Shown here: one piece after another, positions 6,967 to 12,248 of the stretch
Layout of the letters: every line of letters begins with the position of its first letter
Numbering within the stretch: position 1 is the first letter of the stretch
Assembly (NCBI GenBank): GCA_040757115.1
Contig: JBFLYA010000118.1
Coordinates: 1 to 12,391, forward strand
Reading direction: 5' to 3'
DNA from: a bacterium
GTDB taxonomy: Bacteria > UBA9089 > CG2-30-40-21 > SBAY01
DNA: 12,391 nucleotides
Position numbers and translations under genes: made by a program
The notes under the pieces: generated by a model
Told to the model about the DNA's origin: nothing
The model's database searches: none
The model's input: only the letters and a program-made list of their open reading frames with translations

Positions 6967-7421
6967 CCATAAGTCCCTGACATAGCTGACAGAACACGAC
7001 TAACTTCTGCTTTTGTCAAAACTGTGGGTAACTTTTCAGGCTTCTTAGCTCGCTGGATATGCCCAAAATCTCCCAGTTCAATCTGAAGAATATGTTTATA
7101 AAGAAAGACGATAGCATTGAGCGCCTGATTTTGGGTGCTTGCCGAAACCTTCTGATTGGTTGCCAGGTAAGAAAGATACTGAGAGATTTCCTTTTCTCCC
7201 ATATATTTTGGATGCTTTTTGTTATGGAAGAGAACAAATCGTTTTATCCATTCAATATAACTTTGCTCAGTACGAATAGAATAGTGCTTTTTACGCATCA
7301 CTTCACTGGTCTGCTCAAGAAGATTCACCTCATTAGACCTCCTTTCAGCATTTTTCGGTTTCAATATTACATGCATTTTAACTATAAAACACTATTTATC
7401 AGCTAATTGCAAGAAAAAAAT

Positions 7422-7609
7422 TTATAATGCAGTAAAATAAAAACCGCTAATAGGCAGTATAATATCAGGATGTTATTTTTCAGTATTTTCTAATTTTGAT
7501 ATTAAAATTTTTCTTGACAGAATATTCTATTTATGCTACTCTATAAATAGCCTAACTTATAATGCAGTAATATAAAACTGCCAATAGGCAGTATAATCTA
7601 AGGTTAGAC
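7422..7609 (+). other. attI: Putative attI site with two direct repeats
   Basis: This lies between intI and the first right-hand cassette, where attI belongs. The insertion core is GTTAGAC (7603-7609). Two direct repeats of about 46 bp (7422-7467 and 7557-7602; shared TTATAATGCAGTAA and TAGGCAGTATAAT) flank about 90 bp and could be integrase accessory-binding sites, like DR1/DR2 of attI1. The second contains a perfect ACTGCC-AATA-GGCAGT palindrome (7577-7592). A GCCTAAC at 7550-7556 faces the core, so 7550-7609 also looks like a short, 60-bp attC-type palindrome. Confidence 0.6.
7514..7542 (+). promoter_or_regulatory. Candidate cassette promoter Pc
   Basis: TTGACA (7514-7519) with a 17-nt spacer to TACTCT (7537-7542), and TG one base before it as in an extended -10. 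It points into the right array from between the attI repeats. The -35 is perfect and the -10 is weak. GAATATTC (7520-7527) within the spacer is a perfect palindrome and could be an operator. Confidence 0.5.
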
Positions 7610-7961
7610 ATGCCAGACAGACAAGAAGGAGAAGGAGGAGAGTTATTCCTGTTGGAAGTTTCGGTGAGAATATTTGCTCCTTAGCGGACTATACCAGGCC
7701 TGCGAGATTGATGCTTTTCGGAAAGAGTTGCTTATCCCTCAGAAGCAACAGGGGGAGGCTAAGAGGGTCTACTGAAAAGTGATAGTTAGGTAAGATAGAG
7801 GAAGCAAGAAGAAAGAGACGGCAAAGTGCAGCTTTTTCTAACCATTCGCTGCACCTGACTGCGGGGGGCTGTGCCGTAATTAGAGTTTTGTGGTATCTTA
7901 AGCTTTTATCTTGTTTACAAAGTTTGGTGGTAATCCGCCCCGCAGCAGGTGAGCTCTATCG
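7604..7961 (+). repeat. First cassette of right array: non-coding, with a gene remnant (copy 1)
   Basis: This holds no intact gene from attI to the first attC, which accounts for most of the gene-free stretch 7329-8019. It shares about 230 bp with 11564-11806. In one frame both copies can be read as EYLLLSGLYQACEIDAFRK, then ELLIP, without a start, so a decayed gene end is possible, but later stops and frame differences (stop after ELLIP in copy 2) show that it is not coding now. A TTAGGT trailer (7785-7842) precedes attC-5. Confidence 0.55.
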
Positions 7962-7967
7962 TTAGCT
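7836..7967 (+). other. attC: attC-5 (B type)
   Basis: R'' TTCTAAC (7836-7842), R' GTTAGCT (7961-7967), 132 bp. The arms GCTGCACCTGACTGCGGGG and CCCCGCAGCAGGTGAGC pair perfectly but for an unpaired G and A, the same two positions as in the A family although the stem sequence differs. Confidence 0.9.
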
Positions 7968-8019
7968 TTCGAACCGAAACTCTAAACAATCGCGAAAGAA
8001 GCGAAGAATGGAGGAACCA

Positions 8020-8526
8020 ATGACTCAAAATGAAGAAAGAAAAGGAGTGCTTTCTCAAATCATTGTCGCCGTCGTTGTCACTTTACTAGTTGGCGGTACT
8101 GCTCCATGGTGGTGGGACATAATCGCTCCGGAAAAATCTCAGGAAAAACCTGATGGCATTCCAACTTGGGATGGGCAGATTCAGGAAAAACCTGATGGCA
8201 TTCCAACTCGGGATGGGCAGATTCAGGTTCGGTGTACTGCCAGTCCCCATTCAATTCCCGCTGGCGGACAGGTCGGAATCACGGTTCTGGCCTTCACAGA
8301 GCAGAGTTCTCCGGTCAGTAGCGCAAATGTTCGTATTGAAGCAGGCGGAGGATGGTTCTCCAGAAGCGGAACCACTATCGAGGTCGGACAGACGGACGCT
8401 GGTGGTGTATTCATGACCCAGTGGAGGTCTCCGAACCCAGCCGCGGGGGCATATGGAATGAACGTAACAGTGACCAAAGATGGTTTTACCGAGGGCAGGG
8501 ATGAGTGCAATATCCCCATACAATAG
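8020..8526 (+). CDS. Membrane-anchored protein with Ig-like domain
   Basis: A protein of 168 aa from ATG 8020, with GGAGG 5 nt upstream; ATG 8008 overlaps that site. One hydrophobic segment near the N-terminus (SQIIVAVVVTLLVGG, then APWWW) would anchor it with the rest outside the cytoplasm. A 14-aa unit (QEKPDGIPTWDGQI) is repeated in tandem, followed by an Ig-like/invasin-type beta domain (VRCTASPHSIPAGGQVGITV to VTKDGFTEG) with two Cys near its ends that may form a disulphide. Its base composition looks richer in G+C than the neighbouring cassettes, suggesting a different origin. Function unknown. Confidence 0.75.
   Translation: MTQNEERKGVLSQIIVAVVVTLLVGGTAPWWWDIIAPEKSQEKPDGIPTWDGQIQEKPDGIPTRDGQIQVRCTASPHSIPAGGQVGITVLAFTEQSSPVSSANVRIEAGGGWFSRSGTTIEVGQTDAGGVFMTQWRSPNPAAGAYGMNVTVTKDGFTEGRDECNIPIQ
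8140..8223 (+). repeat. 42-bp in-frame tandem duplication
   Basis: Two copies (8140-8181, 8182-8223) differ by one base (TGG/CGG, Trp/Arg). They lie in the linker between the membrane segment and the Ig-like domain, so copy number would change the spacer length without breaking the frame. Confidence 0.85.
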
Positions 8527-8546
8527 AAGAAGCTACATACGGGATC

Positions 8547-8678
8547 ATCTAACCATTCGCTGCACCTGACTGCGGGGGGCTGTGCCGTAATTAGAGTTTT
8601 GTGGTATCTCAAGCTTTTATCTTGTTTACAAAGTTTGGTGGTAATCCGCCCCGCAGCAGGTGAGCTTGATCGTTAGCA
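8547..8678 (+). other. attC: attC-6 (B type)
   Basis: R'' ATCTAAC (8547-8553), R' GTTAGCA (8672-8678), 132 bp, almost identical to attC-5. It follows the Ig-like protein gene by 20 bp without the TTAGGG-type trailer seen before many other sites. Confidence 0.9.
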
Positions 8679-8713
8679 CCAGATTGAACTAACCACCAGA
8701 AGGAGGAAGAGAC

Positions 8714-8995
8714 ATGGGAAAATGTCCGAAATGTGAAAATCTTATTACAACCGTCAACATTGAAGACGTTACTGTAAATCATCTTTTTCAGCCTGGTTGG
8801 AAAGGAATTTCATATCTTTGCCCATTTTGTAATTCTGTTCTGAGTGTACAGATTGATCCGATTGCGGTACGCACTGACATTTCAGACCATGTAGATCAGG
8901 CAGTTGCTCCTGTTTCGCAGGAGGTTGTTACCTTGCGTAGTCAAGTCACTCGGTTGGAGCAACTTTTAGCGCAGTTGTTGCAGCCACGGCGCTAG
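8714..8995 (+). CDS. Small zinc-ribbon protein with coiled coil
   Basis: A protein of 93 aa from ATG 8714, preceded by AAGGAGGAAGA. Two CxxC knuckles (CPKC at 4-7, CPFC at about 36-39) make a probable zinc ribbon. The C-terminal third, VSQEVVTLRSQVTRLEQLLAQ, has heptad-like Leu/Val spacing and suggests an oligomerising coiled coil. No catalytic motif is visible, and I do not recognise the family. Nucleic-acid or protein binding is possible. It is a single-gene cassette behind attC-6. Confidence 0.7.
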   Translation: MGKCPKCENLITTVNIEDVTVNHLFQPGWKGISYLCPFCNSVLSVQIDPIAVRTDISDHVDQAVAPVSQEVVTLRSQVTRLEQLLAQLLQPRR

Positions 8996-9073
8996 GGTTG
9001 CGTGGGTTCAGATGTCTGTCTGGTTCAGGAGGAAGTAAGTTAGGGTCGGAACCTGATTATTAGGAAATAGAGG

Positions 9074-9098
9074 AAATAGGGGGACATTTCCCCTATTT
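9074..9098 (+). terminator. Perfect hairpin in cassette trailer
   Basis: AAATAGGGG and CCCCTATTT form a 9-bp perfect stem with a 7-nt loop, after the zinc-ribbon gene. Only a weak T run follows, so Rho-independent termination is uncertain, but it could stabilise the 3' end of the message. Confidence 0.4.
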
Positions 9099-9102
9099 AT
9101 TG

Positions 9103-9139
9103 ACCTAACAAATTGTTGCAGCGGACGGCGGGGGCTGCG
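9103..9139 (+). other. attC: Truncated attC (5' quarter)
   Basis: R'' ACCTAAC (9103-9109), then AAATTGTTGCAGCGGACGG and the G run. The rest is replaced by CTGCGGGGATATT and a 213-bp non-coding unit. It is the second case of a gene cassette whose own attC is cut and followed by this unit. Confidence 0.7.
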
Positions 9140-9147
9140 GGGATATT

Positions 9148-9360
9148 TTAGGGGCAAACCGTGAATGTGGAATGCACAATAATTCGGTGAGGCAGAGGAA
9201 AAGGAAAAGACAGCGAATCAAAGCTTTTGTCTAACCCTGCGTTGCAGTTGACGGCGGGGGACTGTGCCGTGGTCAGAGTTTTGTGGTCTCTCAAAGTTTT
9301 ATCTTGCTATCAAACTTTTGTGGTAATTCTCCCCGCCGCACCTGAACTTTATCGTTAGCC
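9148..9360 (+). repeat. 213-bp non-coding cassette unit, copy 4
   Basis: A complete unit starting TTAGGGGCAAACC, joined to the truncated attC. With the trailer and hairpin before it, this fills the gene-free stretch 8996-9397. Confidence 0.75.
9229..9360 (+). other. attC: attC-7 (A type)
   Basis: R'' GTCTAAC (9229-9235), R' GTTAGCC (9354-9360), 132 bp, well-paired A-type arms. It leads into the second retropepsin-like gene. Confidence 0.9.
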
Positions 9361-9397
9361 ACTCAACAAATAAAACTTGATATAGGAGGGAGAAATT

Positions 9398-9787
9398 ATG
9401 GGACGAATTGTAGCACAAGTTGAAATATCGAATCCACAAGATGAGGGGAAGAATTTGACATGCAGTATATTTGTTGATACTGGTGCTGCTGGATTAATTC
9501 TTCCAATGGCATGGAAAGAACGCTTGGGGAAATTTGCAAGCAGTGAAGTTGTAGATCTTGTGTTAGCGAACAATGAAGTAGTTAAAGGTGAAGCGTGTGG
9601 ACCTGCAGGAATTCAAATAGAAGGATTCCGAAAAGTCTTTAACGAAGTAACCTTTATGGAGATGGAAAAAGCAGAAAATGGTGAATACGAACCCCTTTTA
9701 GGATATATAATTCTGGAACAAACACAAGTAGCCGTTGATATGCTTGGACATCGTCTTGTACCTGTGAAATATATCGATTGCAGATAA
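9398..9787 (+). CDS. Retropepsin-like (clan AA) aspartic protease
   Basis: A protein of 129 aa from ATG 9398, with AGGAGG 8 nt upstream. The active-site loop is FVDTGAAGLILP; a later EPLLGYIILEQTQVAVD matches the second conserved hydrophobic block of single-domain aspartic proteases. There is no signal or membrane segment. It is distinct from the protease at 2538-2948 (DTGAAG against DTGADC, and no DUF5678-like partner) and stands alone in its cassette. Substrate unknown. Confidence 0.82.
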   Translation: MGRIVAQVEISNPQDEGKNLTCSIFVDTGAAGLILPMAWKERLGKFASSEVVDLVLANNEVVKGEACGPAGIQIEGFRKVFNEVTFMEMEKAENGEYEPLLGYIILEQTQVAVDMLGHRLVPVKYIDCR

Positions 9788-9808
9788 ATTAAACAATAAG
9801 ATTTATCG

Positions 9809-10021
9809 TTAGGGTCAAACCGTGAATGTGGAATGCACAATAATTCGGTGAGGCAGAGGAAAAGGAAAAGACAGCGAATCAAAGCTTTTGTCTAACCCTG
9901 CGTTGCAGTTGACGGCGGGGGACTGTGCCGTGGTCAGAGTTTTGTGGTCTCTCAAAGTTTTATCTTGCTATCAAACTTTTGTGGTAATCCTCCCCGCCGC
10001 ACCTGAACTTTATCGTTAGGC
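9809..10021 (+). repeat. 213-bp non-coding cassette unit, copy 5
   Basis: A complete unit. Here it is preceded by TTTATCG, so the full GTTAGGG core (9808-9814) of a lost attC survives just 21 bp after the protease stop. This gives the exact left border expected for an integrated cassette. It fills 9788-10068 together with the next gene's leader. Confidence 0.8.
9890..10021 (+). other. attC: attC-8 (A type)
   Basis: R'' GTCTAAC (9890-9896), R' GTTAGGC (10015-10021), 132 bp, A-type arms. It leads into the DUF104/PIN pair. Confidence 0.9.
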
Positions 10022-10068
10022 AATGATGCTTTATAGTTTTATGGCATACTAATAAGTGGAGGAAGAAA

Positions 10069-10284
10069 ATGGTTAAAACATTAGAAGCAGTATTTGATGG
10101 CAAAGTATTGCATCCTGAGGGACCGATAGATTTACAGCCAAACATACGCGTCCGCATAACAATCCAGACCATCACTACACGGAAAACAAAAGCGCGTTCA
10201 TTCCTTTGTACTGCTCGATCACTTAATTTGGAAGGCCCTTCTGACTGGTCAACACGGATAGAAGAATACCTATATGGAAGGTAA
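10069..10284 (+). CDS. vapB: DUF104-like antitoxin (VapB family)
   Basis: A protein of 71 aa from ATG 10069, with GGAGGA 5 nt upstream. The start MVKTLEAVFDGKVLHPEGPIDL, then RVRITIQT, matches the DUF104/AF2212 type of antitoxin, a small beta-barrel protein that usually precedes a PIN-domain toxin. The toxin gene follows within 4 nt. The C-terminal part (SDWSTRIEEYLYGR) is the likely toxin-wrapping segment by analogy with other VapB proteins. Confidence 0.8.
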   Translation: MVKTLEAVFDGKVLHPEGPIDLQPNIRVRITIQTITTRKTKARSFLCTARSLNLEGPSDWSTRIEEYLYGR

Positions 10285-10288
10285 AGTG

Positions 10289-10711
10289 ATGCCAATGAGT
10301 AAAGTTTTTCTTGATACCGCATATGCTATTGCACTATCTTCGCCCAACGATGAGCAACACAAAAAAGCCGTGCAGATTGCAGAACAATTGGAAGCGGATG
10401 CAACTAAGTTGGTTACAACGCGAGCTGTCATATTGGAAATTGGAAATGCATTAGCTAAGTTACGGTATCGTAAAGCTGCAGTCGAATTATTGGACTCACT
10501 CGAACAAGACCCAAATGTTGAAATCATCCCAATTTCGGAAGAATTGTATAAGCGTGCATTCCAGTTTTATCGTGAGCGACCAGATAAGGAATGGGGAATT
10601 ACAGATTGTATATCTTTTGTTATTATGCAGGAGCAAAGGTTGACAGCGGCACTGACAACAGATGAACACTTCCAACAGGCTGGCTTTCAAGCACTCCTAA
10701 TGGATAATTAG
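10289..10711 (+). CDS. vapC: PIN-domain toxin (VapC-like RNase)
   Basis: A protein of 140 aa from ATG 10289, 7 nt after GGAAGG and 4 nt after the antitoxin stop; ATG 10274 and 10295 are alternatives. The PIN acidic set is complete: D9 (VFLDTAYAIAL), E50 (VILEIGNAL), D106 (GITDCISFVIM) and D125 (ALTTDEHF). The expected role is an Mg-dependent RNase held in check by the DUF104-like partner. Its stop codon TAG lies in ATTAGGGTCAAACC, the trailer box found behind other cassette genes. It differs clearly from the PIN protein at 1633. Confidence 0.88.
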   Translation: MPMSKVFLDTAYAIALSSPNDEQHKKAVQIAEQLEADATKLVTTRAVILEIGNALAKLRYRKAAVELLDSLEQDPNVEIIPISEELYKRAFQFYRERPDKEWGITDCISFVIMQEQRLTAALTTDEHFQQAGFQALLMDN

Positions 10712-10802
10712 GGTCAAACCTTGAATATTGAATTTACTTTTTGCATAACTTATTGATAACAAAAGAGATAAGAAAAGAAAAAGATGGCAAAGCATAGTTT
10801 TT

Positions 10803-10934
10803 ACCTAACAAATCGTTGCAGTTGACGGCGGGGGACTGTGCCGTGGTCAGAGTTTTGTGGTCTCTCAAAGCTTTATCTTACTATCAAACTTTTATGGTAA
10901 TCCTCCCCGCCGCACCTGAACTTTATCGTTAGGT
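10803..10934 (+). other. attC: attC-9 (A type)
   Basis: R'' ACCTAAC (10803-10809), R' GTTAGGT (10928-10934), 132 bp. The left flank is AATCG as in attC-3, with the GTTGACGG arm of the non-coding units. A diverged TTAGGG trailer (10708-10802) precedes it, so 10712-10963 holds trailer, attC and leader. Confidence 0.9.
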
Positions 10935-10962
10935 GGATTGAAGATAAGTGGATTGAAGATAA
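10933..10962 (+). repeat. 15-bp tandem repeat at cassette start
   Basis: GTGGATTGAAGATAA occurs twice in direct tandem between the attC-9 core and the acetyltransferase ATG. No strong ribosome binding site is seen, and the repeat may have displaced or replaced it. Confidence 0.8.
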
Positions 10963-10963
10963 C

Positions 10964-11512
10964 ATGATAAGTGGGTTTAAGGTTTCGCTTCGAGCAGCAA
11001 AGGAATCTGATCGTCGGCAGGTGTATAAATGGTTAGCTTGCTCTGACTTGACGCCATCAATGATGGGTCCTCCAGACTTTCCCGACCATCCGGTTCCAAC
11101 CTGGGAAGAGTTTTGTTCAGATTACAAAGCACATTACTTTGATGACTCTGCCATATATTCTGGCAGGTGCTTCATTATCACGGTTGCACATGAAGGCGTT
11201 GGTGTGGTAAGCTATAATCAGATTAACCAGAACAGAAGAGAAACCGAATTAGACATCTGGCTTCGCTCAGAATCTGATTGTGGAAAGGGATACGGCTCTG
11301 ATGCTTTGAAAACGCTATGTGATTATCTACATACCACTTACGGCATTGAAAGCTTTATCCTCAGGCCGTCTGCAAGAAACCAACGAGCTATTGCCGCATA
11401 TCAACGAGCGGGTTTTAAATTATTGTCTCTTTCGTCTGGTAAACAAAGAGCCGAATATGGTCCAGGAGACTACGTTGATACAGTGGTACTTTGCAAGCAT
11501 ATGTCCACCTAA
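10964..11512 (+). CDS. GNAT-family N-acetyltransferase
   Basis: A protein of 182 aa from ATG 10964. The acetyl-CoA pyrophosphate loop is CGKGYGSDAL (106-115, of the Q/RxxGxG/A type), and RPSARNQRAIAAYQRAGF (134-151) is the usual GNAT motif B. The N-terminus (VSLRAAKESDRRQVYKWL) resembles RimJ/RimL- and AAC(6')-like enzymes, so acetylation of a protein N-terminus, small amine or aminoglycoside is possible. The sequence does not decide between these. The stop TAA lies inside R'' of the next attC (ACCTAAC), so the gene fills its cassette completely. The ribosome binding site is weak. Confidence 0.85.
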   Translation: MISGFKVSLRAAKESDRRQVYKWLACSDLTPSMMGPPDFPDHPVPTWEEFCSDYKAHYFDDSAIYSGRCFIITVAHEGVGVVSYNQINQNRRETELDIWLRSESDCGKGYGSDALKTLCDYLHTTYGIESFILRPSARNQRAIAAYQRAGFKLLSLSSGKQRAEYGPGDYVDTVVLCKHMST

Positions 11513-11569
11513 CCAATCGCTGCACCTGACCACGGCTATCGCTCGGGCAGGTGAGCTCAATCGTTAGAC
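11507..11569 (+). other. attC: attC-10, short 63-bp form (B-type arms)
   Basis: R'' ACCTAAC (11507-11513), R' GTTAGAC (11563-11569). The arms GCTGCACCTGACC and GGGCAGGTGAGC pair with the same unpaired G and A, closed by a short loop. Only half the length of the other sites, like the 59-base elements of mobile integrons, so this cassette probably came from a different source. Confidence 0.88.
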
Positions 11570-11923
11570 AGGCCGGGGGCAGACAAGAAGAAGAAGAAGG
11601 AGGAGTTATTCCTGTTGGAAGTTTCAGGGAGAATATTTGCTCCTTAGTGGCCTATACCAGGCCTGCGAGATTGATGCTTTTCGCAAAGAGTTGCTTATCC
11701 CTTAAAAGCAACAGGGGGGAGTCTAAGAGGGCTTACTGAAAAGTGATAGTTAGGTAAGATAGAGGAAGCAAAAAGAAAGAGACGGCGAAGTGCAGCTTTT
11801 TCTAACCATTCGCTGCACCTGACTGCGGGGGGCTGTGCCGTTTTCAAAGTTTTGTGATTTATCAAGCTTTTATCTTGCTTACAAGGTTAGTGGTAATTCA
11901 CCCCGCAGCAGGTGAGCTCAATC
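11564..11923 (+). repeat. Non-coding cassette with gene remnant, copy 2
   Basis: It shares about 230 bp plus attC with the first right-hand cassette (7604-7961), with scattered substitutions and small indels. A 62-codon reading frame from 11551 starts inside attC, has no ribosome binding site and is not kept in the other copy, so I do not call it a gene. A TTAGGT trailer begins at 11750. Confidence 0.6.
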
Positions 11924-11930
11924 GTTAGGC
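11800..11930 (+). other. attC: attC-11 (B type)
   Basis: R'' TTCTAAC (11800-11806), R' GTTAGGC (11924-11930), 131 bp. B-type arms are intact; the central loop differs from attC-5 and attC-6 at many positions, so it has evolved separately for some time. Confidence 0.88.
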
Positions 11931-12036
11931 TAATAAAAATAATCACACAGAGACACAAAGTCACAAAGGAATTGAATAAAACAATAAACCTTTGTGTTCT
12001 TTGTGGCTTTGTGTGAGAAAATAAAAAGGAGATATT
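11931..12036 (+). repeat. Non-coding hairpin cassette, copy 2
   Basis: Same CACAGAG/CTTTGTG inverted repeat as at 1-112, directly behind attC-11 and followed by the non-coding unit at 12037. Together they form an ORF-less cassette of about 318 bp. The stretch 11513-12391 contains only attC sites and non-coding cassettes. Confidence 0.7.
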
Positions 12037-12248
12037 TTAGGGTCAACCGTGAATGTGGAATGCACAATAATTCGGTGAGGCAGAGGAAAAGGAAAAGACA
12101 GCGAATCAGAGCTTTTGTCTAACCCTGCGTTGCAGTTGACGGCGGGGGACTGTGCCGTGGTCAGAGTTTTGTGGTCTCTCAAAGTTTTATCTTGCTATCA
12201 AACTTTTGTGGTAATTCTTCCCGCCGCACCTGAACTTTATCGTTAGAC
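12037..12248 (+). repeat. Non-coding cassette unit, copy 6 (212 bp)
   Basis: Complete copy lacking one A in the TCAAACC box. It ends in attC-12. Confidence 0.75.
12117..12248 (+). other. attC: attC-12 (A type)
   Basis: R'' GTCTAAC (12117-12123), R' GTTAGAC (12242-12248), 132 bp, A-type arms. Confidence 0.9.

Larger units (their letters stand above)
6329..7328 (-). pseudogene. intI: Integron integrase IntI, disrupted and 3'-truncated
   Basis: The N-terminal half (7328-6967) holds the core-binding domain: VMRKKHYSIRTEQSYIEWIKRF, STQNQALNAIVFLYKHIL, PTVLTKAEV. The other half (6700-6329) holds [19 protein letters not shown] with the first catalytic Arg, and [21 protein letters not shown], the extra motif that distinguishes IntI from other tyrosine recombinases. 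GTG 7328 is preceded by AAAGGAGG with 9 nt spacing. Removing the 266-bp insertion with one copy of its target duplication restores the frame ([13 protein letters not shown]). Homology stops after RRHHCDEK (6329); the HxLRH, second His and Tyr region, about 80 residues, is absent. The product cannot recombine DNA as read. It points away from the right array, the standard intI orientation. Confidence 0.9.

Noticed and set aside
7059-7406. Plus-strand frame opposite the integrase
   Set aside because: The minus strand has the integrase motifs and start signals; this frame shows no family features.
8223-8612. Minus-strand reading frames opposite the Ig-like gene and attC-6 (also 8251-8523)
   Set aside because: They lie antisense to a gene with a ribosome binding site and domain pattern, and one runs through an attC; no start signal of their own.
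9960-10322. Minus-strand frames over attC-8 and the DUF104 gene (also 9613-9882, 9355-9573)
   Set aside because: They cross attC and known genes antisense and lack start signals.
11551-11739. 62-codon frame starting in the short attC
   Set aside because: The start is part of attC, there is no ribosome binding site, and the frame is not kept in the sister copy at 7604-7790.
194-12248. Regular repeats as a CRISPR array
   Set aside because: The repeats are about 132 bp, carry inverted R boxes and are separated by genes of very different length; these are attC sites.
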